From a bacterium (GTDB lineage Bacteria; Vulcanimicrobiota; Vulcanimicrobiia; Vulcanimicrobiales; Vulcanimicrobiaceae), in NCBI GenBank assembly GCA_021807065.1, contig JAKAPO010000077.1:1-8805 (forward strand): a stretch of DNA of 8,805 nt, written 5' to 3'. The position numbers were made by a program, and so were the translations under genes. The notes below the pieces were generated by a model that was not told the DNA's origin, searched no databases, and saw nothing but the letters and a program-made list of their open reading frames with translations. Position 1 is the stretch's first letter. Each line of letters opens with the position of its first letter. Positions 1-7,132 of this stretch are shown here, in pieces.

Positions 1-610
1 TGCTGCGCCTGACGAGCACCAGACCGTTCTTTGCCCCTGGCACGGGACCGCGCACCAGTAAGACATTCCGATCGGCATCCGCCAGAACCACTTCGAGATT
101 CTGATGCGTCACGCGCTCGACACCGTAGTGACCGGGCCTCCTGCTGCCGGGGAGCGTCCGGCCGGCGTTCGTGTCGCTATTCGAGGCCGGCTGGCGATGA
201 ATCATCGAGCCGTGACTGGCACCGCCTCCGCTGAAGTTGTGGCGCTTGATGCCGCCGGAGAAGCCGTGTCCCTTCGAGACGCCCGTCACGTCCACCCGAT
301 CGCCCGGTGAAAATTCGCTCACGGTAATCGTGCTGCCGGCTTCGACTCCGTCGATGTCGTCGCGAAACTCCCGCACGTACCGAGGCGGCTCGACACCGGC
401 TTTCTTGAAATGCCCCGCGAGCGCGCGCGTCACGCGATGCTTCTTGCGCGTGCCGAAACCGAGCGCGACGGCTTCGTAACCGTTGCGCTCCTTCGTCCGG
501 CGTTCCACGACCGTGCAGGGACCGGCTTCGATCACGGTGACCGGCACGTAACGCCCGTCTCCGGTAAAGTAGCTCGTCATCCCCACCTTGCGGCCCAGGA
601 TGTTTTTCAT
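1..610 (-). CDS. rplC: 50S ribosomal protein L3 (3' end cut by window edge)
   Basis: L3 is an early-assembling 50S protein that binds 23S rRNA and sends a finger-like loop towards the peptidyl transferase centre. I translated this gene by hand: 203 codons are present before the window edge, starting MKNILGRKVGMTSYF, the family N-terminus. Further L3 hallmarks are VTGVSKGHGFSGGIKRHNF (about 108-126), ASHGSMIHR (131-139), RPGHYGVERVT (158-168) and the near-C-terminal NVLLVRGPVPGAKNGLVLV (182-200). L3 proteins are usually about 205-215 residues, so only a few codons are missing. ATG at 610 is the only sensible start, because an in-frame TAG lies a few codons upstream with no start codon between. 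The Shine-Dalgarno is weak: GAGG at 628-625, 14 nt before ATG. The gene has its own promoter and leader. The finger-tip region (140-158) differs strongly from E. coli and Thermus L3. Confidence 0.97.
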   Translation of the reverse strand, partial: MKNILGRKVGMTSYFTGDGRYVPVTVIEAGPCTVVERRTKERNGYEAVALGFGTRKKHRVTRALAGHFKKAGVEPPRYVREFRDDIDGVEAGSTITVSEFSPGDRVDVTGVSKGHGFSGGIKRHNFSGGGASHGSMIHRQPASNSDTNAGRTLPGSRRPGHYGVERVTHQNLEVVLADADRNVLLVRGPVPGAKNGLVLVRRS

Positions 611-690
611 GCGCTTGCGGAAGACCTCAAGGAGCTAGAGTACACACGGGGCCTGGCGTATGTGGCGCCCACCTCGGTGACAACCCCGGC
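611..690 (-). promoter_or_regulatory. Leader (5' UTR) of rplC
   Basis: With transcription starting about 7 nt after the -10 box, the rplC transcript would carry a leader of roughly 70-75 nt. I can see two possible small structures. One is a 6-bp stem (ACAUAC pairing with GUGUGU, one G-U pair) between 658-663 and 642-647, with a 10-nt loop. The other is an overlapping GUGG/CCAC mini-hairpin just upstream of it. In E. coli the S10 operon leader precedes rpsJ and is bound by L4. Here any leader regulation of the rplC unit would have to sit in this much shorter segment. A regulatory function is inference only. Confidence 0.35.
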
Positions 691-719
691 AATATACCAG
701 GAGCCCCCACCGTAGTCAA
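691..719 (-). promoter_or_regulatory. Sigma70-type promoter of rplC (second r-protein promoter)
   Basis: Read on the minus strand: -35 TTGACT (719-714), a 17-bp spacer, and -10 TATATT (696-691) preceded by TGG, an extended -10 motif. A GC-rich discriminator (GCCGGG) follows directly, the type known from promoters under stringent control. The -35 begins 13 nt after the stop codon of the upstream dehydrogenase, so the promoter fills the gap before rplC. It closely resembles the promoter before rpsL. Spacing and both hexamers are near consensus, which makes this one of the best-supported non-coding calls here. Confidence 0.85.
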
Positions 720-732
720 GGCGAAGCCGCGA

Positions 733-1893
733 TCATAGAAACGCGGGGAGCCCGGTTATCGCCTGACCGAGGATCAAGGTGTGGATTTCGTGCGTGCCTT
801 CGTACGTGAAGACCGACTCGAGGTTCGCCATATGCCGCATCACTGGGTATTCCAACGTGATGCCACTTCCGCCGAGCAGGGCACGAGCCGACCGCGCGAT
901 TTGCAGCGCTGCACGCACGTTGTTGAGTTTGCCGAAGCTTACCTGGGCGGAGCGGAGACCGCCTCGGTCTTTCATTCTTCCGAGGTGAAGCGCGAGCAAC
1001 GTCCCCTTCTGCAATTCCAGCAGCATCTCGACCAAGCGCTGCTGGATTAGCTGAAATCCCCCGATCGGCCGGCCGAATTGCACTCGCGTCTTCGCGTACT
1101 CGAGCGCGCTTCCATAGCAGGTGCGTGCCGAGCCCATCGCACCCCATACGATCCCGTAGCGCGCTTCATCGAGGCACGAAAGCGGCGCGCTCAGTCCTCT
1201 CGCCTCTGCGAGCAAGGCATCTTCGGGCAGCCGGCAATCGTCGAAGACGAGCTCGCTCGTCACGCTCGCTCGCAACGAGAGTTTGCGCTCGATATCGCGT
1301 GCGGTGAATCCCTTCACCTCCGCTGGGACGATGAAACCCCTGATGCCATCCTCGGTCTGCGCCCATACGACGGCGATGTCCGCGATCGATCCGTTGCTGA
1401 TCCACATCTTGGTGCCGCGTAAGATATAATCGCTACCGTCGCGCCGCGCGTACGCGCGCATCCCTGCGGGATTGCTTCCAAAATCCGGCTCGGTAAGCCC
1501 GAAGCATCCGATGCACTCACCGCTTGCCATGCGCGGTAACCAAGTCGTACGCTGCGCCTCGCTACCAAAACGTGCGATGGCATGCATTGCAAGCGATCCC
1601 TGTACCGACACAAAACTGCGCACGCCGGTGTCGCCCGCTTCGAGTTCCAGACAAGCGAGGCCGTACGCAACCGCACTCGCACCGGCGCAACCGTAGCCGC
1701 GAAGGTGCATGCCAAGTACTCCGATTTTACCGAGTTCGCGCACGAGCTCGCGTGGGAAGATGCCGTATTCGAACCATTCAGACACGTTGGGCAAGACACG
1801 TTCGGCGACGAAATCCGCAATCGTCGCGCGCGTCAACCGCTCTTCCTCGGAGAGCAGCGCGTCAATCTCTAGGAAGTCAAGCGGATCGATCAT
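733..1893 (-). CDS. gcdH: Glutaryl-CoA dehydrogenase (acyl-CoA dehydrogenase family)
   Basis: FAD enzyme that oxidises and decarboxylates glutaryl-CoA to crotonyl-CoA, passing electrons to ETF. It acts in lysine, tryptophan and aromatic catabolism. The protein has 386 residues, a normal length. It aligns along its whole length with human GCDH as I remember it: YGCAGASAVAYGL (67-79), VRSFVSVQGSL (91-101), GCFGLTEPDFGSNP (129-142), TKMWISNG (161-168), KLSLRAS (204-210), LDEARYGIVWGAMG (241-254), RVQFGRPI (270-277) and VFTYEGTHEIHTLILGQAITG (361-381). Glu365 matches the catalytic base (human mature Glu370). Arg92 matches human Arg94, which binds the glutaryl carboxylate and separates this enzyme from ordinary acyl-CoA dehydrogenases. 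ATG at 1893 is the first possible start after an in-frame stop; its Shine-Dalgarno is poor. No ETF or lysine-degradation gene is nearby. The position between rpsJ and rplC is unusual. Confidence 0.93.
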   Translation of the reverse strand: MIDPLDFLEIDALLSEEERLTRATIADFVAERVLPNVSEWFEYGIFPRELVRELGKIGVLGMHLRGYGCAGASAVAYGLACLELEAGDTGVRSFVSVQGSLAMHAIARFGSEAQRTTWLPRMASGECIGCFGLTEPDFGSNPAGMRAYARRDGSDYILRGTKMWISNGSIADIAVVWAQTEDGIRGFIVPAEVKGFTARDIERKLSLRASVTSELVFDDCRLPEDALLAEARGLSAPLSCLDEARYGIVWGAMGSARTCYGSALEYAKTRVQFGRPIGGFQLIQQRLVEMLLELQKGTLLALHLGRMKDRGGLRSAQVSFGKLNNVRAALQIARSARALLGGSGITLEYPVMRHMANLESVFTYEGTHEIHTLILGQAITGLPAFL

Positions 1894-1994
1894 AACTTCA
1901 GGAAGGATTGATTTCGTTCGGGGCTAGGAGGCGAGCGGATGAAGTTTTACGATACGTTTTAGGCGACAACGACATGGATGGTTCAGCCTTCTCG
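1894..1994 (-). other. Intergenic gap between aldo/keto reductase and gcdH, no clear signal
   Basis: This 101-nt gap is the longest inside the inserted block and is relatively AT-rich for the window. I looked for a promoter and a terminator on the minus strand. A TTGTCG with a following AT-rich stretch (about 1950-1969) does not give acceptable hexamers at 16-18 bp spacing. No GC-rich stem followed by a T-run is present. Either gcdH is read through from upstream or it uses a promoter that I cannot recognise. Confidence 0.4.
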
Positions 1995-2978
1995 TTACCT
2001 ATTTACGAGGGACATGTCCGCATATCGTGCTCCGCTGGCGGCGCCGGGTGGAAAGACAGCCTCCAGTTCGTCGAGGTCCGCGAGGTCGAATGCGACGCTC
2101 ACCGCTCCGGCGTTCTCTTCGAGATAGCGCACGCGTTTCGTCCCGGGAATCGGCACGACGTCTTTGCCGCGAGCGAGAACCCAGCCAAGTGCGAGTTGTC
2201 CGGGCGTGCAGCCTTTGCGGTTGGCCATCGCCTCCACGGCGCGAACCAGCTTGAGGTTTTGCTCGAAGTTTTCGCCGATGAACCGCGGTGACGTACGCCG
2301 GAAGTCGTCGCTTGAAAGCTCCTGCGGGCTCGTGATCTTGCCGGTGAGGAACCCTCGCCCAAGCGGGCTGTATGCGACGACGCCGATTCCGAGCGCGCGC
2401 GCCGCGTCGAGCTGACCGTTCACTTCCAAATCGCGCGACCAGAGCGACCACTCATTCTGCAATGCCGCTATCGGGTGAACCGCGTGCGCCCTGCGTATGT
2501 TTTCAGCGCTCGCCTCGGAGAGGCCGAGAAACCGCACCTTCCCGGCAGCGATCAGCTCTACCATAGCACCAATCGTTTCTTCTATCGGAACACTTGTATC
2601 AACGCGATGCTGGTAGTAGAGATCGATGTGATCGACCCCCAAGCGCTGCAACGAAGCGTCGCACGCCGACCTGACGTATTCCGGTCGGCCGTTGATGCTG
2701 CGCTCGTCTGGATTGTCGGGGCGGCGCACGATGCCGAACTTCGTCGCAAGCACGACGCGATCGCGCTTTCCTCGAACCGCCTTAGCCACGAGGCGCTCGT
2801 TCGCGCCAAGACCGTAGGCGTCGGCGGTATCCAGCAGCGTCACCCCCAGATCGATGGCTCGAGCTATCGTGCGCAGCGATTCTTCTTCGTCACGCGGTCC
2901 ATAAAACTCCGACATGCCCATGCAACCCAGGCCGATTGCCGAAACGCGCAGGCCGCAGCCGAGAATCCTCTCGATCAT
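1995..2978 (-). CDS. Aldo/keto reductase (AKR13-like, NADPH-dependent)
   Basis: Soluble TIM-barrel oxidoreductase that reduces aldehydes or ketones with NADPH; the natural substrate cannot be read from sequence. The protein has 327 residues, a standard length. The N-terminus LRVSAIGLGCMGMSEFYG (10-27) is typical of the YakC/AKR13-type group. The catalytic tetrad is complete: Asp50 and Tyr55 in LLDTADAYG, Lys80 in LATKFG, and His124 in YYQHRVD. The C-terminal cofactor site, VPIPGTKRVRYLEENAGAV, is intact. ATG at 2978 is fixed by a near-perfect Shine-Dalgarno (GAGGAGGT) 9 nt upstream, which overlaps the stop codon of the preceding SRPBCC gene. Translation of the two is therefore probably coupled, suggesting they are co-inherited. 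A functional link to gcdH is not evident. Confidence 0.93.
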   Translation of the reverse strand: MIERILGCGLRVSAIGLGCMGMSEFYGPRDEEESLRTIARAIDLGVTLLDTADAYGLGANERLVAKAVRGKRDRVVLATKFGIVRRPDNPDERSINGRPEYVRSACDASLQRLGVDHIDLYYQHRVDTSVPIEETIGAMVELIAAGKVRFLGLSEASAENIRRAHAVHPIAALQNEWSLWSRDLEVNGQLDAARALGIGVVAYSPLGRGFLTGKITSPQELSSDDFRRTSPRFIGENFEQNLKLVRAVEAMANRKGCTPGQLALGWVLARGKDVVPIPGTKRVRYLEENAGAVSVAFDLADLDELEAVFPPGAASGARYADMSLVNR

Positions 2979-2985
2979 AGAACGT

Positions 2986-3411
2986 CTACCTCCTCAGGAC
3001 GCGTGCAATTTTGTCGAAGAGCGCCTCGGTGGAGCGCTCGAACTGATCCTCAAACCGCCGCCATAGCAGCCGTCCGTCGGTTTCCGAGAGCGTGCCTTCG
3101 ATGCGATAGTCGACCGTTGTCGTCTTCCCTTCCGAGGAGAGATAGAAACCGTGTGTGCCGGTCACGCCATCGTTCAGGATGCGCCAGACGATGCGCTCTT
3201 CCGGAACGATCTCTGCAAGGATGCCGTGGATACCCAAATGCCACTCTTCGGTCTTTCCGACGTTCATCGGCCCGGGTGAGCGCATGAACGGCTGCGAAGC
3301 GAAGGGCCAAATCTGATCGCCGGATGTTCCCATATCTTCCAACAAATGGAAGATGCGGCGCTTTGTGCCGGTAAACGTCCGGGATCTCGACTCGCGCAGC
3401 TCGATGGGCAT
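2986..3411 (-). CDS. SRPBCC-fold (START/polyketide cyclase-like) protein
   Basis: Small protein of 141 residues, the size of single-domain SRPBCC ligand-binding proteins. The pattern fits that fold: a leading strand, an early amphipathic helix (RRIFHLLEDM, 18-27), a middle with GIHGILAEIVPEERIVWRI (60-78), then GTHGFYLSSEGKTTTVDYRIEGTL (85-108) as alternating strands. A long basic C-terminal helix (about 119-141, LFDKIARVLRR end) completes it. There is no signal peptide or membrane segment. Ligand and role are unknown. ATG at 3411 gives the domain start; the same frame stays open further upstream across rpsJ and the end of tuf, but that part is a shadow. The Shine-Dalgarno before 3411 is weak. 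The gene begins 53 nt after rpsJ with no terminator between, so transcription probably continues from the str cluster. Its last codons form the ribosome-binding site of the reductase. Confidence 0.75.
   Translation of the reverse strand: MPIELRESRSRTFTGTKRRIFHLLEDMGTSGDQIWPFASQPFMRSPGPMNVGKTEEWHLGIHGILAEIVPEERIVWRILNDGVTGTHGFYLSSEGKTTTVDYRIEGTLSETDGRLLWRRFEDQFERSTEALFDKIARVLRR
2988..2995 (-). promoter_or_regulatory. Strong Shine-Dalgarno of the aldo/keto reductase
   Basis: GAGGAGGT, the best ribosome-binding site seen in the window. Its final T is the first base of the TAG stop codon of the SRPBCC gene, and it lies 9 nt from the reductase ATG. This fixes the reductase start and implies that ribosomes finishing the SRPBCC gene are well placed to start the next one. 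Confidence 0.85.
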
Positions 3412-3464
3412 GGCCTGCCCGTTCGCCTCGCGCTTTAGGGAGCCTCCCCGGCGGATTTGACCGG

Positions 3465-3773
3465 CTAAGCTTTCAGTTCGATATCTACGCCGGCCGGAAG
3501 GTCGAGGTGCATGAGCGCGTCCATCGTCTTGGGCGAGGCCTGCAAGATATCGATGAGGCGCTTGTGGGTGCGCATCTCGAAGTGTTCGCGCGACTTCTTG
3601 TCGTTGTTGGTGGAGCGCTGGACGCAAAAACGGTTGATCTCCGTCGGCAGCGGGACGGGACCGCTGACGAACGCGCCGGTGCGCTTCGCCGTCTCCACGA
3701 TTCGCTCGGCCGACTGATCGAGCACCCGGTGATCGTACGCCTGCAAGCGGATGCGAATCTTCTGCTTCGCCAC
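3465..3773 (-). CDS. rpsJ: 30S ribosomal protein S10 (NusE)
   Basis: S10 is a 30S head protein and, as NusE, a partner of NusB in transcription antitermination. The 102-residue length is exactly typical. Hallmarks are KIRIRLQAYDHRVLDQSAERIVETAKRTGA (5-34, with family residues throughout), GPVPLPTE (38-45), SREHFEMRTHKRLIDI (61-76) and KTMDALMHLDLPAGVDIEL (82-100). The start codon is GTG at 3773, 9 nt after the tuf stop, with GGAG/AAGAG purines from the tuf end serving as ribosome-binding site. The usual S-P-H motif of the loop is replaced by STNND (54-58). Being directly downstream of tuf is common in many bacteria, but rplC does not follow immediately here. No terminator follows the TAG stop. 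Confidence 0.98.
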   Translation of the reverse strand: MAKQKIRIRLQAYDHRVLDQSAERIVETAKRTGAFVSGPVPLPTEINRFCVQRSTNNDKKSREHFEMRTHKRLIDILQASPKTMDALMHLDLPAGVDIELKA

Positions 3774-3782
3774 GCGGGGCTC

Positions 3783-4982
3783 TTACTCCGAAACCTTCGT
3801 CACGACGCCGGCGCCAACGGTCTTGCCGCCCTCGCGAATGGCGAAGCGGAGTCCCTCCTCGCACGCAACCGGCGTAATCAACTCGACCGACATGCGAACG
3901 TTGTCGCCCGGCATCACCATCTCGACGCCCTGCGGCAGCTGGATCGTTCCGGTAACGTCGGTGGTACGGAAATAGAACTGTGGGCGATAGTTCGCGAAGA
4001 ACGGCGTGTGCCGGCCGCCTTCCTCTTTCGAAAGCACGTAGACTTCGGCATCGAACTTTCGGTGTGGCTTTACCGACCCAGGTTTGGCGATAACTTGCCC
4101 GCGTTCGATCTCGTTTCGATCTATGCCACGCAAGAGCACACCGATGTTGTCGCCGGCAATGCCGACGTCGAGCAGCTTGCGGAACATCTCGATACCGGTC
4201 ACGACGGTCTTGCGCGTCTCGTCGGTCAACCCGACGATCTCAACCTCTTCCCCAACTTTCACCTGACCGCGCTCGACGCGTCCCGTTCCAACCGTGCCAC
4301 GTCCCGTGATCGTGAAGACGTCCTCGACCGGCATAAGAAACGGCTTGTCGATCTCCCGCTGCGGCTCCGGAATGTACTCATCGATCGTATCCATCAGCTT
4401 GAAGATCGGATCCGCATCCGGGTCGCCGCGTTTCCCGCTCGAGTTGAGTGCTTTGAGAGCTGAGCCGCGAATGATCGGAGTGTCGTCGCCCGGAAACTCG
4501 TACTTTGTCAACAGCTCGCGGACTTCCATCTCGACGAGTTCGAGCAGCTCCTCGTCCTCGACCATGTCCACTTTGTTGAGGAAAACGACGATGCGCGGCA
4601 CGCCGACCTGGCGCATGAGAAGAATGTGCTCCCGAGTCTGCGGCATCGGTCCATCGGTCGCGGCGACGACGAGGATCGCGCCGTCCATCTGTGCGGCGCC
4701 CGTGATCATGTTCTTGATGTAGTCCGCGTGGCCGGGGCAATCGACGTGCGCGTAATGCCGTTTCCCGGTCTCGTACTCTTGGTGCGAGATCGCAATCGTG
4801 ATACCGCGCTCTTTCTCTTCGGGTGCATTGTCGATTTGATCGACGCCCACCCGTTGCGCGAGCCCTTCGGTCGCTAGACAATGCATGATCGCTGCCGTCA
4901 GCGTCGTCTTGCCATGGTCGACGTGACCGGTCGTCCCGATGTTGACGTGCGGCTTCGTGCGCTCGAATTTGGCCTTTGCCAT
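3783..4982 (-). CDS. tuf: Elongation factor Tu
   Basis: GTPase that carries aminoacyl-tRNA to the ribosomal A site in the cytoplasm. The 399-residue length is normal. All GTP-binding motifs are intact: GHVDHGKT (19-26), RGITI with the switch-I Thr (59-63), DCPGH (81-85), NKVD (136-139) and GSAL (173-176). Domains 2 and 3 follow, with TGRGTVGTGRVERG marking the start of domain 2 and FAIREGGKTVGAGVV near the C-terminus. A short insertion (about SSGKRGDPDADP) after GSALKALN resembles those of Thermus and several other phyla. The start is ATG at 4982 with a good Shine-Dalgarno, AAAGGA (4993-4988), 5 nt away. It lies 47 nt after fusA, in the usual str order. Only this copy can be seen; many genomes have a second tuf. 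Confidence 0.99.
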   Translation of the reverse strand: MAKAKFERTKPHVNIGTTGHVDHGKTTLTAAIMHCLATEGLAQRVGVDQIDNAPEEKERGITIAISHQEYETGKRHYAHVDCPGHADYIKNMITGAAQMDGAILVVAATDGPMPQTREHILLMRQVGVPRIVVFLNKVDMVEDEELLELVEMEVRELLTKYEFPGDDTPIIRGSALKALNSSGKRGDPDADPIFKLMDTIDEYIPEPQREIDKPFLMPVEDVFTITGRGTVGTGRVERGQVKVGEEVEIVGLTDETRKTVVTGIEMFRKLLDVGIAGDNIGVLLRGIDRNEIERGQVIAKPGSVKPHRKFDAEVYVLSKEEGGRHTPFFANYRPQFYFRTTDVTGTIQLPQGVEMVMPGDNVRMSVELITPVACEEGLRFAIREGGKTVGAGVVTKVSE

Positions 4983-5029
4983 CTATATCCTTTCCTCGCC
5001 GGAAATGCCCTGAGCATCCCGTATGTTAT

Positions 5030-7132
5030 CTAAGCTGCGGAGTCGCCCTTCTTTTGGCCGGATTTCGCTATGATCTCCTCGGTCACCGACTTCGGCGCCT
5101 GCTGGTAGTGCGAGAATTCCATCGTGTAGGTCGCACGCCCTTGCGTCGCGGACCGCATGTCGGTAGCGTAACCGAACATCTCGGAAAGCGGTACGTGCGC
5201 GGTAATTACCTGAGCCCCTCCCGGCGCGTCCTCGGTCGCCTGGATCATGCCGCGGCGGCGGTTGAGGTCGCCCGTGATATTGCCCATGAAATCTTTCGGC
5301 GTCGTCACTTCGACCTTCATGATCGGCTCGAGCAGCACCGGCCCGGCGGCGCGGTTAGCCTCCTTGAAGCCCATCGACGCCGCGATCTTGTAGGCGATCT
5401 CCGACGAGTCCACTTCGTGGTAAGAACCGTCGATTGCGGCTGCCTTGAAGTCGATGACGGGATATCCCGCAAGCACGCCGCTCTGCGCCGCCTCGATCAC
5501 GCCCTCTTGTACCGCTTTTTGGAACTCCTTCGGGATCGCTCCACCGACGATCTTCCACTCGAATGCAAAGCCGCTCCCAGGCGATTGCGGTTCGACGTAT
5601 AGCGTAACGTCACCGTACTGTCCCTTACCGCCCGTCTGCCGGATAAACTTGCCACGACGCTCCACGCTCTTGCTGATCGTTTCCTTGTATGCGACCTGAG
5701 GCTTTCCGACGTTTGCCTCGACCTTGAACTCGCGGCGCAGCCGGTCGAGAATGATTTCTAAGTGCAGCTCGCCCATGCCCGAGATGATCGTCTGCTGCGT
5801 CTCCTCTTCCGTGCGCATTCGGAAGGTCGGATCCTCCTGTGCGAGGCGCGCGAGCGCCGTTCCTAGTTTGTCTTGATCCGCCTTCGATTTTGGCTCGATC
5901 GCTTGCGAAATGACCGGCTCTGGAAACGATATCGACTCCAACGCGATCGGTGCCTTCTCGTCACAAAGCGTGTCGCCGGTGCGGGTATCGCTTAGTCCGA
6001 CAGCGGCCGCGATGTCGCCGGCACCGATCGCGTCGATATCTTCGCGATGATTCGCGTGCATCCGCAGGATGCGCCCTATGCGTTCCTTACGCCCCGTACG
6101 CGAGTTCAGCACGTAGCTTCCTTTATTGAGAACGCCGGAGTAGACGCGGAAGTACGTCAAGTTCCCGTACGGGTCCGTGGCGATCTTGAACGCGAGAGCG
6201 GCAAACGGTTCGCTGTCGTCAGCCTTCCTCGTTACCTCGTGCCCCGTCTTCGGATCGGTTCCGACGATCGGGCGCGCTTCGAGTGGCGAGGGGAGATAAT
6301 CCACGACGGCATCGAGCAACGGCTGGATGCCTTTATTCTTGAAGGCGGCGCCACAGAGCATCGGCAATACGGTGCCCTGGATCGCAGCACGGCGTAGCGC
6401 GGCCTTCATGCGGTCAACCGGCAATTCTTTTCCCTCGAAGAACATTTCGAGCAGCTCGTCGTCTTGTTCCGCGATTGCTTCGACCAGTTCCCGGCGCCAT
6501 TGCTGTGCAAGATCGCGCAGCGCGCCCGGTTCGACGTCGGCTTGCGCGATCTGCGTGCCGAGATCGTCAGCATACGCGATCTTCTTCATAGTGAACAGGT
6601 CGACGACGCCGCTGAAGGCGTCTTCAGCGCCGATCGGTACCTGAATCGGAACGGCGCGCGCGCCAAGCCGCTCGCGAATCTTGTCGACGACGTTGAAGAA
6701 ATCGGCCCCCATGCGATCCATCTTGTTGACGAAGATGATGCGCGGGACGCGATATTTGTTCGCCTGCCGCCAAACCGTCTCCGATTGCGGCTGCACGGCG
6801 GCAACCGAATCGAAGATCGCGACGAGGCCGTCCAAGACGCGTAGGGATCGTTCGACTTCGACGGTAAAATCGACGTGGCCCGGCGTATCGATGATGTTCA
6901 CGCGCGTGTCACGCCAGACGCATGCCGTAGCAGCCGACGTAATCGTGATGCCCCGTTCCTGCTCTTGGACCATCCAGTCCATCGTGGCGGCACCGTCGTG
7001 TACTTCCCCGAGCTTGTGGACGCGGCCCGTATAGAAGAGGATGCGTTCGGTGCAGGTGGTCTTGCCGGCATCGATGTGCGCGGCGATGCCGATGTTGCGC
7101 GTGCGCTCGAGCGGGAAATCCCGTGTTGCCAT
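5030..7132 (-). CDS. fusA: Elongation factor G
   Basis: Translocase GTPase that moves tRNAs and mRNA after peptide bond formation and, with RRF, recycles ribosomes. The start at ATG 7132 gives 700 residues, the family length. The G-domain motifs are intact: AHIDAGKTT (18-26), RGITI (60-64), DTPGH (82-86) and NKMD (136-139), with PQSETVWRQANKY between the last two. The domain IV tip region DGSYHEVDSSEIAYKIAASMGFKEA (with the conserved His) and the EPIMKVEVTTP segment of domain V are present. This is the canonical EF-G1 type by appearance, not a paralogue. The frame is open 38 codons further upstream over the rpsG end, but that extension has no family similarity. No Shine-Dalgarno precedes ATG; instead several hairpins cover the junction with rpsG, suggesting translational coupling. 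Confidence 0.99.
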   Translation of the reverse strand: MATRDFPLERTRNIGIAAHIDAGKTTCTERILFYTGRVHKLGEVHDGAATMDWMVQEQERGITITSAATACVWRDTRVNIIDTPGHVDFTVEVERSLRVLDGLVAIFDSVAAVQPQSETVWRQANKYRVPRIIFVNKMDRMGADFFNVVDKIRERLGARAVPIQVPIGAEDAFSGVVDLFTMKKIAYADDLGTQIAQADVEPGALRDLAQQWRRELVEAIAEQDDELLEMFFEGKELPVDRMKAALRRAAIQGTVLPMLCGAAFKNKGIQPLLDAVVDYLPSPLEARPIVGTDPKTGHEVTRKADDSEPFAALAFKIATDPYGNLTYFRVYSGVLNKGSYVLNSRTGRKERIGRILRMHANHREDIDAIGAGDIAAAVGLSDTRTGDTLCDEKAPIALESISFPEPVISQAIEPKSKADQDKLGTALARLAQEDPTFRMRTEEETQQTIISGMGELHLEIILDRLRREFKVEANVGKPQVAYKETISKSVERRGKFIRQTGGKGQYGDVTLYVEPQSPGSGFAFEWKIVGGAIPKEFQKAVQEGVIEAAQSGVLAGYPVIDFKAAAIDGSYHEVDSSEIAYKIAASMGFKEANRAAGPVLLEPIMKVEVTTPKDFMGNITGDLNRRRGMIQATEDAPGGAQVITAHVPLSEMFGYATDMRSATQGRATYTMEFSHYQQAPKSVTEEIIAKSGQKKGDSAA

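Noticed and set aside
716..1147. Alternative minus-strand frame of 143 codons inside gcdH, and several + strand frames at 781-1895
   Set aside because: They are shadows of gcdH; their composition is Arg/Ala/Ser-rich with no recognisable family.
3412..3464. Promoter or terminator between rpsJ and the SRPBCC gene
   Set aside because: There is only a GGGAGGCTCCC palindrome; no acceptable -35/-10 pair and no T-run.
3412..3864. Upstream extension of the SRPBCC frame to 292 codons
   Set aside because: It runs over all of rpsJ and the end of tuf in another frame, with arginine-rich low-complexity translation; ATG 3411 starts the domain.
3507..4463. 318-codon open frame on the + strand opposite tuf and rpsJ
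   Set aside because: It is antisense to certain genes. Highly biased GC-rich codons commonly leave the opposite strand open, and its translation shows no domain.
4983..5029. Separate promoter or hairpin before tuf
   Set aside because: A small ATGC/GCAT stem is too weak; only the Shine-Dalgarno is convincing.
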